In this document: positions 38,001-47,500 of the stretch, one piece after another | Layout of the letters: each line of letters begins with the position of its first letter | Position numbering within the stretch: position 1 is the first letter of the stretch | Assembly (NCBI GenBank): GCA_029964075.1 | Contig: CM057135.1 | Span: 30,307,366-30,371,365 of the forward strand | DNA length: 64,000 bases | Direction: 5' to 3' | Source: Patiria pectinifera | Taxonomy: Eukaryota; Echinodermata; Asteroidea; Valvatida; Asterinidae | Notes under the pieces: model-generated | Databases searched by the model: none | What the model saw: the letters and a program-made list of their open reading frames with translations, nothing else | What the model was told of the DNA's origin: nothing | Translations under genes and position numbers: made by a program

Positions 38001-41000
38001 GTTGCATGGGATTTCCAGTGTGGAAATTTTCAAAACTATTGACTACATATCTTAAAGGGAATATACAACATTTGCAAACATCGAAAAATAAAACTACCAA
38101 GTTTTTACGAAATATCTTACTAGGATGTTGGCAAATGACAGTCTAAAGCATCCTGTAAAATTATGGCACCTGGGGTGAAGTCATTTTCAAGAAAATTGTA
38201 TTTTTGTATACATTTCCAACGGTGGTCGGCCGACCACCGTTGGAAAAACCTAACTATTTTTCAACTACTGCTCCAACTTTACACTGTTTTTAGTCCAAAT
38301 TTTGTTTGCTATTGGTTACATGTTCATGAACGGGTGCAGGCCAGCTAGACTGGTTCCCTTACCTTACAATTTTCCGGCATCTATAAATTGATCCATCTTA
38401 TCTTTAGTGGAGTCAAGGAACCAGACTACTTGAACATTTTTGTTTTTCTTGGTTTTTCCAGCATTTTCGAACACAAAACTTCAAACATGTCATTGTAACA
38501 ATATTTGATTTAGGCCTATTATACTAACCCCTAAAATAGTTCATTTCTGAAAATTACAGCAAAAGCCAATGATGTACATTCCCTTTAAAGATTTGTCGTA
38601 TTGATAAAGATTATGATTGGCGATTTTTGTTGTTGTTGTTACTTTAACCCTCCTGCTATCTGAACAGTCACAGACAGTCAAAAGTCAATCCTCTTCCCCT
38701 GCCATGCCTTTTACACAGGCTAGACACCAACAGTCAGATCATATTTAAAGCAAGCACTGTGACTAGTCAAATTCAGTCAACAGACAAAAGCAGACAAGTG
38801 GTAGGCACAGCTGGCTTATCAATCATCTACAGTCAAAGCATAGCTCTATTAAGTTACATAAACAGTCACAACCAGTCAATCCTGCTTTATGTAAACAGTC
38901 ACTTGTAAGTTGTACTGATTGATTTTGACTGAAAGGACAACTTGACAGTGACACAGGATGTATGTTTGCATAGGAGGGAGTATACTTGTGCCTGTAGTGT
39001 ATGCAGCTTATATTAGGACAATAAAGATATGGCTAATTGGTTCTGAGTAAGGCCAAAAAAAAAAAATATTCGGTCTCTGGTCAGAACAAAGTTCCGGAAT
39101 TGACGCGGCCACGCGGCTTTTTTTTTCCTTTGCTTTTTTTCTTCTTTTCTTCAAGCTTGGATTGTACAGACAAGGTGGGTACTATTTTGCTTTTTTGGTG
39201 TCCTCATGTACATTGGTGTCCTCCATAATTTGCCATGATGCTTTCGATCATTTGCCTTGGTGTAATTTCCCATTCCTTGGTGCTCTTTGGTAAAAAAAAT
39301 TGAGGAGGTGCGGAAATAGAGGGCTCTGTTGGAGCTACCGCGGAACATTTTGGAAAAAAAAAAAGATCGACGCGCATGATTAAAATCGACGCGCGCACTG
39401 ACCAGAGACCGACTTATTTTTTTTTTTGGCCTAACCTTTTTAAAATTCCAGCAGTTTGTTGGGAAAGTTTTTAGGAACATGTATACTGTACAGTGTAGTT
39501 AGCTCATATTCCATTCAAAAACAAATCCCAAAGCATTATTTTGAAAATATCAGAGCATTAATTTGGAGGACACCTTCCAAAGTTTTGTTCAATCTAATCC
39601 AACAAATCTAAATTCCAAATATGTCATGACTTTTATAACAAAAGCCTTCATTGTAAAATATGAGTTTTAATGGATCATGGTTTAAAAAGGTAATTCACAT
39701 TAATTAAGGATTACGCTACACTTTTTTTTCCTTCAAATTCAGCTTTAACCCTGCTCAATCCAACATGTTCCAACTATTACATTTCTGTTGGGTCCTGTTG
39801 GATTGAGCAGTAAACCCCTTGTATCTATTCCTGTTGAAATTTGTTGGATTCAGTGGGCAACTGAAAACATTCAAAGTCAGATGATGTTGGGTACTGGTAA
39901 ATAACGCCAAGTTGGACTCTGTTGGAATCAGCAGGAAACAGAAAAATATGTTGGATTCTGTTGGATTGAGCATGCCAATCACATTATATTTTCCTGCATT
40001 TAACACTTTCGCATGTTGGATTGTGTTGGACTGTGTTGGATTGAGCAGGAAACTCATATGAGTACCGCTGGACTCTGTTGGATTTAGCAGGGAAGTCCTG
40101 GGGAACTCAAATTCAAGATGCCATATGTGAAATAGTCACGACCTACAATGTGAAAAAACATGTCATCTTGAAAAGAAAATGTTTCCATATCTTTGACAGA
40201 TGAGGTTACATTAAAAAGCACGAACAAACATTTTGAAACTAACATTTGATTTACACAACAAAAATTACTATCTCGATTCAAACATATTTCTGAACTGAAA
40301 TAAACCTTTATTCTTTGTAAAAAGCAAAAGCTTGTTTCACTTAAAATGCCCCTTAAATAAGAAAAAACGAGAAAAAAAATGCATGAGTGACAGTGGTAAT
40401 CAAAGTAATGCAGTGCATATATACAAATTACAAAAGAGATTTTACATGTTTTATTCACTTTTCTGGTTACAATTTACAAACAAGGCTAGGGCCTAATAAC
40501 AATCATGACGTGCACAAATAACACTTTTGAAACTGAATGTAAAATATAAACAGACAAATTCATTTTGTATCCTCAAGTGCAACTGCCAATCGACCACAAA
40601 TGTTCAACATTAAATGGGAGAAAATAATGAAAAACTTCAATTATGTAGCCGAGTCTGGAGACCTGACCCCTTTAATCAATGGACAATGCCTTTTGTTTAC
40701 CAACCTTCAATCACATACAATTTTTTCTGTCAGTTTCAGTTTCAGATTCATGAGACCTATTTGATTTCTTCTCTTTTTTTGTAAGATGAAGCGGGACTGT
40801 AAACCATCTTCTTCCCAAATCTTCCAACATCTAACTTATCATAAAATCTAAGAAAGCGAGTCAAGACTTACGGTCCATGGCAGCAAGGTCTTGACTGATG
40901 TGTCCCCCGCCGAAAGAGTTGTCCGCAGTGGGCGATCGACCGTAGGGCGAATTGGGGTCGGCGTGCATAAACTGACACTCATTCCCGTAAAAACACGTCT

Positions 41001-41061
41001 TTTTCGCCGCCCAGTAACGACACAAAGCAGGCTTTTTGGTCCCCGCGGAGCCACTATGCAT
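17031..41061 (-). CDS. PAN3: PAN3, regulatory subunit of the PAN2-PAN3 poly(A) deadenylase
   Basis: PAN3 dimerises as a pseudokinase, recruits the PAN2 nuclease and binds PABP to begin mRNA poly(A) shortening in the cytoplasm. Fifteen minus-strand exons fit in phase: 41061-40872, 28786-28683, 26606-26501, 26279-26212, 25936-25627, 25263-25070, 24089-23927, 22830-22672, 22302-22186, 21519-21349, 20681-20440, 19800-19661, 18973-18779, 18157-18019 and 17186-17031; 817 residues (human 887). A CCCH zinc finger uses C14, C23, C29 and H33. PAM2-like PABP motifs are at about 181-191 (GPNSAEFLP) and 212-218. The pseudokinase begins near LFPLE in exon 8 and includes LRRIHG, HSNIVTLREVF and IHAAGLACRVMDPTKIL. 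The C-terminal knob includes RSVNDIMPMIGARFYTQLD, DRYLLKLYRDYLFHQV and LMSRDEQNILVVSYADLKRC. Exon 10 carries a Gly/His-rich insertion. Intron 1 is 12 kb. Introns 2 and 7 contain minisatellites built from the neighbouring splice sites. The exon 10 donor (GTTCGT) is the least certain junction. Confidence 0.95.
17477..17713. mobile_element. CCAATTT/GCTTA-type MITE with strong hairpin, copy 2
   Basis: The ends are CCAATTTCACGGCGCTGCTT and, inverted, GCGCCATGAAATTGG. Inside, GCAGGTTACCAGCCAAACTC plus CACGTG pairs with the inverted CACGTGGAG...GGCTGATAACCTGC segment, so the whole element can fold on itself. It lies in PAN3 intron 14 and has no coding capacity. A more decayed relative lies near 18470-18655 (GCTTAGC, ATCATATGGC and GGCTGGTAGCC words). 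Confidence 0.65.
23040..23943. repeat. 77-bp minisatellite carrying the PAN3 exon 7 donor
   Basis: Between 23465 and 23927 six consecutive 77-bp periods are almost identical. Degenerate units extend left to about 23040. Read on the minus strand, each clean unit contains ACCCAGCTGAGCACCCAG followed by GTAGGG. This is exactly the last 18 nt of PAN3 exon 7 and its 5' splice site. The genuine donor boundary is at 23927/23926, and copies of it lie at 23850, 23773, 23696, 23619, 23542 and 23465. Looser alignment to exon 7 continues for about 30 nt (GGCAC...ACCCAG). The array makes up most of the 1.1-kb intron 7. Open frames of 60 residues on the plus strand are by-products of the repeat. Confidence 0.95.
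24272..24534. mobile_element. CCAATTT/GCTTA-type MITE, copy 3
   Basis: It starts TCCAATTGCATAGCGCTGCT and ends GCTTAGCAGCGGCAGGAAAT, an imperfect terminal inverted repeat. The interior is collinear with the copy at 13365-13652. It sits in PAN3 intron 6 and has no coding capacity. Confidence 0.65.
24722..25011 (+). mobile_element. tRNA-derived SINE
   Basis: The head contains an RNA polymerase III A box (TGGCGTAGCGG, 24734-24744) and a B box (GGTTCGAACCC, 24777-24787) about 33 bp apart, as in a tRNA. A tRNA-unrelated body follows, ending in an A/T-rich tail of ATAAA units (24985-25011). It lies antisense in PAN3 intron 6. A functional tRNA is unlikely because the tRNA-like part runs straight into the body and has no terminator. 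Confidence 0.75.
25310..25560. repeat. CAAGTCA/ACTTGTGA foldback repeat
   Basis: The left arm has GCAAGTCTG and CACAAGTTCA words. The right arm, after TTTCAATAGCTTGTGAGTTG, has repeated GGACTTGTGATCC words. It shares the junction AATAGCTTGTGA with the block at 11085-11285. It is in PAN3 intron 5. Confidence 0.5.
26590..28262. repeat. 49-52-bp minisatellite carrying the PAN3 exon 3 acceptor
   Basis: About 32 near-identical units run from 26596 to about 28190, with two decayed units beyond. Length varies (49 or 51-52 bp) mainly in an A-run. On the minus strand each unit holds a T-rich tract, TTGTTGCAG (or TTGTTGAAG) and then AGGTCTCAATCAGTGG. This is the 3' splice site and first 16 nt of PAN3 exon 3, whose genuine start is at 26606. 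Many units match for 21 nt. Units with AGGTGTCAATC and units with the GAAG acceptor sometimes alternate, giving a dimeric higher-order pattern (26647-26850). All three minus-strand frames are open for hundreds of codons; these are by-products of the repeat. Confidence 0.96.
29024..29541 (+). mobile_element. TTAA-flanked foldback transposon, copy 1
   Basis: TTAA is present at both ends (29020-29023, 29542-29545). The element begins AGGGAATATACATCATTTGC and ends with the inverted GCAAATGTTGTATTTTCCCT. Inside are a second inverted pair (GTCTGGTTCCCTGA near 29175, TCAGGGAACCAGTCT near 29236) and a perfect 34-bp palindrome at 29350-29383 centred on GGTCGGCCGACC. It is non-autonomous: no transposase frame is seen. 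A TTAA target suggests piggyBac-type mobilisation, but the end bases do not fit the usual piggyBac pattern. Confidence 0.8.
31782..32260. repeat. SINE-tail fragments and GGAGGATTTTGCAGGATTGA repeats
   Basis: GGTTTTGCCCTTC occurs twice in tandem at 31794-31825, matching the tail of the SINE at 44815-45112. Downstream, GGAGGATTTTGCAGGATTGA occurs three times (about 32041, 32102, 32153) with spacing near 50-60 bp, and a related word occurs near 31882. TATACTCAGTGTTGT at about 32219 again matches the SINE body. No gene is seen. Confidence 0.5.
34094..34461. mobile_element. GGCC/poly-A terminal-inverted-repeat element, copy 1
   Basis: It begins GGCCCCCCAAAAAAGTCTCC followed by GGTTTCTGGTAT. It ends with the inverted ATACCAGAAACCGGAGAC, a T-run and GGCC. 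TAA flanks both sides (34091-34093 and 34462-34464), a 3-bp target duplication. The inside has GGCGGCGCGGC and GACGCGCATGGC words but no open transposase frame. A TAA target of 3 bp is typical of PIF/Harbinger elements; that assignment is inferred. Confidence 0.75.
38056..38584 (-). mobile_element. TTAA-flanked foldback transposon, copy 2
   Basis: This is the reverse-oriented relative of the 29024-29541 element. It has TTAA at 38052-38055 and 38585-38588, starts AGGGAATATACAACATTTGC and ends TGATGTACATTCCCT. It shares the GGATGC...CTGTAAAAT and CATTTTCAAGAAAA segments with copy 1. The 34-bp palindrome at 38213-38246 is again perfect, although its stem differs from that of copy 1. Confidence 0.8.
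39051..39431. mobile_element. GGCC/poly-A terminal-inverted-repeat element, copy 2
   Basis: The left end is GGCC, an A-run, and CGGTCTCTGGTCAG; the right end is its inverse with GGCC at 39428-39431. TAA flanks both sides (39048-39050, 39432-39434). The interior keeps GCGGCCACGCGGC and GACGCGCATGA words in the same order as the copy at 34094. It has no coding capacity. Confidence 0.75.
39755..40095. repeat. degenerate TGTTGGATTGAGCAG repeat
   Basis: The words TTGGATTGAGCAG, TTGGATTCAG and TTGGAATCAGCAG recur at irregular spacing of about 50-60 bp across some 330 bp. The 100-codon minus-strand frame here is a by-product. It sits in PAN3 intron 1. Confidence 0.5.
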
Positions 41062-41562
41062 GGTTACTGATATCTAGTCCACTGGTGCCTGCTGAAAGAA
41101 TGGTACAAATCCAAATAAACTCGGTGAATTTTCGCCCAAGAGGACTCCATATGCGAGTCCGAGAACTGCTACCTTTCGGGATCCATGTTTTTATTTGGAT
41201 CCGATCGATAAATCTGTCAATCATCGATGCTAATTTTTTTCTTAAAAATAACTTTAGTCAAACATACAAATAATAAATTAAATAAACATAGGCTATATTC
41301 ATTATTTTATATATACTTTATTTTTTTAAATATTCGTTTTACCAAATTAGATTTATTTTATTAACATTTACTGATTTTCACTATTTATAAATGGAAAATG
41401 ACTACCAATAAAAAAGAATGCGTGTGAACAAAAACTCCCATCATGCATTGCGACGCGGGTCATTAAAAATGGTGTCAAAGCAGCGACAGCAACATGAGTT
41501 GAAATTTTGACTTTGATTCTGCATCAGAAAAAAAGCAAAAAAATCACAAAGTGAATCTAAAA
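41062..41562. promoter_or_regulatory. divergent PAN3/GCNA promoter region
   Basis: The PAN3 and GCNA start codons are only 501 bp apart and point away from each other, so both promoters and 5' UTRs must lie here unless upstream exons exist. No TATA box is convincing. AAAAATGGTGTC (about 41466) and AAAAATGGCGTC (overlapping the GCNA start) resemble YY1 motifs. The middle (41220-41410) is very AT-rich. Confidence 0.5.
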
Positions 41563-44500
41563 ATGGCGTCAGATGAAGAAAATAATCTAGAAGAATTGCT
41601 TGGCCGTGTTTCTGATAAGCTAGGCTGGGGACACATTCAACAAAAAGATGTGAAAACAGCGTTCCGTAAGGTGAACACGTCGCATGAATATTGAACACAA
41701 CAATCCATGTTGAATTTAAAATGGCAAAAAATGTAATGTCCATATATCCTGTACACTGGTACAAGGCTGTGCCTGTGAATCACTTGGATAAAATGCAATA
41801 TCCAAAAGTCACTTTAATTCAGCATAATATGCCTTCAATTATGGTCAGTCATTGCAGTAAAGTTTAAGTTTAAAAGAAAAAAAAATGGGTACTGACAATG
41901 ACAGAACTTTTTATAATTTTGTTTAAAAATTTGGCGTCTTCTTAAAAAAAAAAAGATTTCTGCTCATTGAGTTTGTTCACAACCCTGAAAAAAAAGCATA
42001 AGGAAACTAGTACAAGCGGAAAGAATGTTGCATCCTTCCTGATCATGCTGATGCCTCTTCAGCGGTCTATGGACAATGATGGAGAGTCGGGAAAGTATTT
42101 CCTAACAAAATTGGAAATGTTTCTAGAACTCCCAGATTCATGTCTTATTGTCGAGCGCAATTTGAGTCCCCCACGCAAGTTTAAACTTGCGCGCGCAAGT
42201 TTAAACTTGCGCGAGGGACTCCTGAAGCACGCAAATTACACCGCGCCATTTTAATTTGCGTGCGCAAGTTTAAACTTGCGCAAAGGCGATCGCAACCTTC
42301 TTTTGCGGGCGGGATTTTCATTGATGAAGATTTTTTTTTTCAAAACACGAGTACATGGAGAAATAATGGAATAAATGAATGAATAAAGAAATAAATAAAA
42401 AGGGGAATTCAATTAGCATCAATGAAAAGAAACATTGAGATTAAGCAGTGCTTATCAGAGAAGCTGTTTAAGGGTACATGGGGGCGGGGCCAGGGAGGGG
42501 ACCGGGCAAGCAATCAACTTCAGCACACTAGCGGCGATTGCTTGGAAAGTGTACTGAAGTTGTTCAAAAATGGAGACCAGCTTCAAGTTTTTTGCTTTGT
42601 AAACCTAATTAGCATTTTATTTATATTCTTGAATGTAAATAAATCATAATTTCCTAGGTGTAACCCGCTGTTAACGTAAAAAGAATGATCATGATCCCTT
42701 CAATTGTTCAAGTTTTGACATTAAACTAATCATTTACATTATTTTTAAAATGCTTATGTATTCTACAATTAAAAAGTACTTACTCTTAAAAAATACTACT
42801 TGATTCAACAATTAATAAATTGTACGGTACAATAATTCATATTGTTTTTAGAAATACTTGCATAACATTTTGAGCGCTGTGTACACTTCAAAAATACATA
42901 ATTTGAAAAAAATTAATGAATGCATTACTAATTTAATTAATTAATTAAATGTATTACTTTAACAAATATTTTTTATTGCAGGCTCAATAATTCATATTAA
43001 AAAATGTTTACAACTTAAAAACGCTATGCATATAAAATGGTAATCATTATAAAAAGTAAATAAATTTGCAAATGATTTAATTAATGAATTTAATCAAATG
43101 TTTAAAAAAGGCATTTAAGGCATTGTCTCCCCAAAACTCAGTGATGCTATTAAATCGGAGAAAAAATCTGCTTTAAAAATAATGTTACATATCTGCATGA
43201 GTATACCCAGGGGCAAAATATTACAAGCGGAAAGAATGTTGCATCCTCCCTGATCTGTGGCCATGATGGCAGGGAAAGTATTTCCTAACAAAATTAAAAA
43301 TGTTTTTAAAAATCCCAGATTCATGTCTTATCAACATTTTTGCAATGACTGACCCTTATTGAGATGATATATGAAGCAAAAAGTGGCGTCGGGTTGCAAC
43401 ATTCTTTCCCTACAATCTTTCCATTAGTCATTCACCAATTATTTTGCATTTTGAAAGAATATTAATATTCACCTGATATTGCTCCTGCTAATTGAACCAT
43501 TGCATTAGAGTTATTTTAGGCCTAGGGCCCCTATATTTATTATTGGTTTTATATATTAGGCTTCAAATTCAATTTCAAATTCTGAATGCTATATTTTAGT
43601 TTATCTATGATGTCAATTTTATTACAAGCTACAATCACTTTTTTTAACAGCCATCAGGAAATGGAAATCACAAGAAGAAAAAGTCTGTCCGGAGCAGCTC
43701 TAAGAAAGTTCCAAGAAAATCAAGGAAGGATACCAGCTCCTCATCAGACAAGGAAAACAGCATCAAGGATAGGCGCCATCACAACGCCGTTTCTGAGAGT
43801 AATTCAAAAGCTGAAATCAACTGCAGAGGTCGTCTGGAATTATCAACCAGTTCTTGCAATGTACTGACTGAAAATAATGACTATGACGGAAACGATGAGG
43901 CGAATTCTTCAAAGAGCAGTTTAGAAAGCTCTGATGCCTCAAAGAAAGCAGGAAGAGATCGCAAAAAGGACTTTGATTTGACCAGCAGTGTGTCTGAAGC
44001 TTACACAGCTGCTGATGAATCAAGTAAAGGTGAATGTTTGAAGGCAGCAAATGAAAAAGTGTCCACAGCGGATGAGAATGGGGCAGACTGCTTGAATTCT
44101 GAATCACTCCTGTCAAGTGATGGAGATGACTTGGCCCGCAAGACCTTTGATGAAGATCGTCCTTCAGTTCCAAAACGTGACGTTGATGAACTGGAAGAAC
44201 CATTCTCACCGCTTCAGCGTTACTCAGAAACCGCCCAACCGATGACATGGCTCCTGACTCCGCCCCCAAAAGAGAACCTTGTCAAGGCCTCGTCAAACTC
44301 GGCAGAGAAGATCAGTATGGTAGTGATCAGCGATTCTGAATCAGATTCTCCTTTTGATTCATATGATCTACATGTAGATCACAAAAACCATGAGGTCTCA
44401 TCTTCCACTACAAAGACAGACTTGGAAACGCAGTTCTCACCTGGGCATGTATGTCGTGACTCAGAAACTCCAGATTTTAGCAAAGATCCATTCAAAGTCA

Positions 44501-47500
44501 CACAATCTGCAGAGAAGATTACCACCGTGACCACATTTAGCAGCAGTGACTCCGACTCGGAAGATGATTCTGCGTGTAGTAGACAGGTGCTGAGCCTGAC
44601 TGAAAGATTGTCCAAGAATTTCAAGCTGCAGAAGAGCAAACCGGTATCAAAGGATGAGGATGGCCATTCAGGGAAAGATATCAGCTGGACCAAGGGTGAC
44701 AAATCCAGAGATGATAACCAGAGGTACATTTACAAAGGAATCCAGTCAAAACAATTTTTAAAAAGGACAAAAAGTTAAGTCTTTGGGAAAGAAATCATAA
44801 GTTTATCATTCAGTATAAGATGGAATTTTGCGTTGGGGTGATATAAATCAAATTAGGTTTTGCCCTTCACTGACGTTTAAACACTGTATGCTCAGTGTGA
44901 GTGAAAGTTGGAAAAAATCACTCAGGTGGGACTCGAACCCACAACCTCCTGCTTTCTAGTGCAGATGTCTTACCACTCGACCACCGAGCTAACAGGATCG
45001 GTTGGCCTGTTCGAATCTGATGTACATAGCAGCGGGTACCACATAAACTATTGTAAGATGGAAGTTTGCGTCGGGGTGATATAAATCAAATTAGGTTTTG
45101 CCCTTCACCGACGTTTATCATTCAGTGGTCTTTACTTTTTGAATCAAGATTTTGCTTTTTAGATACGATTTGAAGGTTTGCTTGGTGAAGATAGCAGTGA
45201 GATAACGGTTAACAGTAGCACCATGTGACAGATCTCTTTTGTGAGTTTGTGAGGTTCCAAAAAAAAAAAGAAACGGGGAAAATTTGCTTTGAAGCTGTTG
45301 TATAAAGAAGAAAACTTTAAAACATTTACTGATATCAATTGATTTTTATTTTCAACCTTACCCTTGTATTTTTCACAAAAAATTTTTTAAGCAACTAAAT
45401 TGTCTCGGTTATTAATTCAGTCCAATTACTCTGTTATTTGTTTCTTTGTTTGAAATCAGTCGTAAAAAAAATATCCAAACTTGGTCTTCGAATGATTTGC
45501 TTTATTTTCAGAATCTTACAGACTCCTAGAGCCCCGCTGTATGCTAGCAGTGATGATGATGATGATGACTTTGAACAATGTAAGACACCTTTCACCACAA
45601 AATATCTTGTATATCATACTTTATTAATTTAAAGAAAGTTTCAGAATTTGCAAATTTTGTTTTATTTTTTCTTCTTGTCATTCAGTTCTACAAGCTATCA
45701 AAACTCCACACTGTGCACCTCCTTCAAGCCAGACACCCAAACCGACTGTGGATGAAGATCAGTATGAGAAATCCTTCATCGATGACACGCCTATTGTCGA
45801 TGAAGACGATGACGATGATGTTTATTACTACAGACACATCAATTCAGACCAGAAGATTTTCACTGACAAAAAGGTAAGTTGACTTTTAACCATCTATCTA
45901 CAAAAGGAGATGTAAATTGGTTTTTGCCCTTCACCCAAGCAATTCCTAAAAACTATATGCTCAGTACTATCTAAGAGCGTGCATTTGTGAAAGGCAAAAG
46001 CCAAAATTCACTGTCAAACTATTTTGCAAATTTATATTCCGGTCTAAACAAGTAATTTATGACTGGCTGAAGCCAAGTACAAATAGATAATTAAGGCTTT
46101 GAAGAAAAAAGTTTCTGCAAAATTCCATTTTTCATACGCCGCAAAAAAATCCTAGGTATAGATTCATATGTGAAAATGGTTTGACAACTGGACAATTAAA
46201 TCAGTGAAACATGTATTGCTTAAGAAACCCTGTTTGCCTTTTTATTGCTAAAAACCACTCCTAAAATTAACACTTATGATATTTATTTTGTGTATTTTGA
46301 TTGAAACTGGTCATTTACACCTAATATTTGTAACTGTGGTAAAGTCTGATTGATTGATATTTTAAACTTTCAACATTACAGAAGGAGCAGGAAACGAAGA
46401 CGCTATCAACTCCCTGGAAGTACCATCTCCCGCAGTTCAGTGACAGTGATGACGCTGATGACAGTGTGTTTGCTACTCCAAAACCACCGGCAGCGAAAAA
46501 AATCACACCTAGTGGTGAGTTCATGTGCTCTAAATTCAATATTTAGTATTTTTAACAAAATTGTCAGGAAATATAACAACTTAACTGTAGCAATACTGAA
46601 GGCTGGTTTAATATTCCCAATTCTGCTTATGCAACTCTTGTCAATTACTCAATAATCTCCCAATGTAAGAGTTGATATTTTCAATGATAACATTTACTTG
46701 ACTTGTAGTTGAGTTCATCAAAAGTCTTCACGAGCCAAGTCAAGTCACAAGCTACTCATAATTTTCGGCAAAAGCGTTCCTATGTTATTGTTCATCCCTT
46801 GTTACTTGTGCCTGGACTTGTGATTTAACTTGTAACTTACTTGTGACTGGACTTGAGATGTGTGGTGAACTTGTGATGTCTTGTGACAGACTCAACTGCA
46901 ACATACATTGGGCAATAAAAAAAATTCTGCTTCCGGTTTCCCTACCTACCCTATTCTGACAGCCTCTACCCTAATTTTTTTTATGGGAAAAATGTGGAAA
47001 AAATGCCCAAAACCATGAATTTCTACCTTTTACCCATGACTACACACAGACGCCTCCATATGATCGTACACAAAAAAAATTGGTCAAAAAAAACTAATTC
47101 CCTACCTGCCTACCCTATTTTTGAATGCCATGTAAGCAGAAGCAGAACTTTTTTTTTGGCCTTGTATTTACAACTTAACGAACATGATCAGTTTGGTTGC
47201 TTGTTGGGCAACCAGTGTTGGTTCACAAGCTGCGCTGATAAATTTGTGGGTCACCACAGGTGTTGTTTATTGCCCTGAAATACATGTAACCGTTTGTTGT
47301 TATGATAACAGCCTTCCTCATCCTACTTAAAAAGAACACTTTATATTTTTAATTTGCTGGTATTTCAGTTTTGTCATCATCAAAGAAGTTTAGACCCCCT
47401 ATCAGTCAGAAGAGGGACACTCCCACCACGGACAGTCCGACAGACTTCATGTCTTCCTTGACCACACCTAAACATGGCTGTAGTTCCTCCTCACCGTACG

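Larger units (their letters stand above)
28787..40871. other. PAN3 intron 1 (12 kb)
   Basis: No exon or RNA gene is recognised in this intron. It holds two copies of a TTAA-flanked foldback element (29024-29541, 38056-38584), two copies of a GGCC/poly-A element (34094-34461, 39051-39431), SINE-tail fragments near 31782-31850 and 32215-32250, ACATGT-rich simple sequence, and a region rich in TGTTGGATTGAGCAG words (39755-40090). The segment 36720-36915 (ACTTATATAGCAC...AAAGCACTTTACATTA) looks like the 3' part of a dispersed repeat. Confidence 0.6.

Noticed and set aside
41967..42254. 95-codon plus-strand frame as an extra GCNA exon
   Set aside because: It runs through palindromic repeat sequence and a block that recurs degraded at 43223-43331; no splice sites in the right phase, and exon 1 to exon 2 already join in phase.
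43817..44269. 150-codon minus-strand frame
   Set aside because: It is the antisense shadow of the acidic GCNA exon 2; its composition (Leu/His/Ser) is what the complement of Asp/Glu/Ser codons gives.
44920..44995. Functional tRNA-Ser(AGA) on the minus strand
   Set aside because: It resembles the tRNA, but the anticodon stem has an irregular pairing, there is no Ser-type variable arm, and it is part of a block flanked by a 14-bp target duplication, so it is a SINE head.
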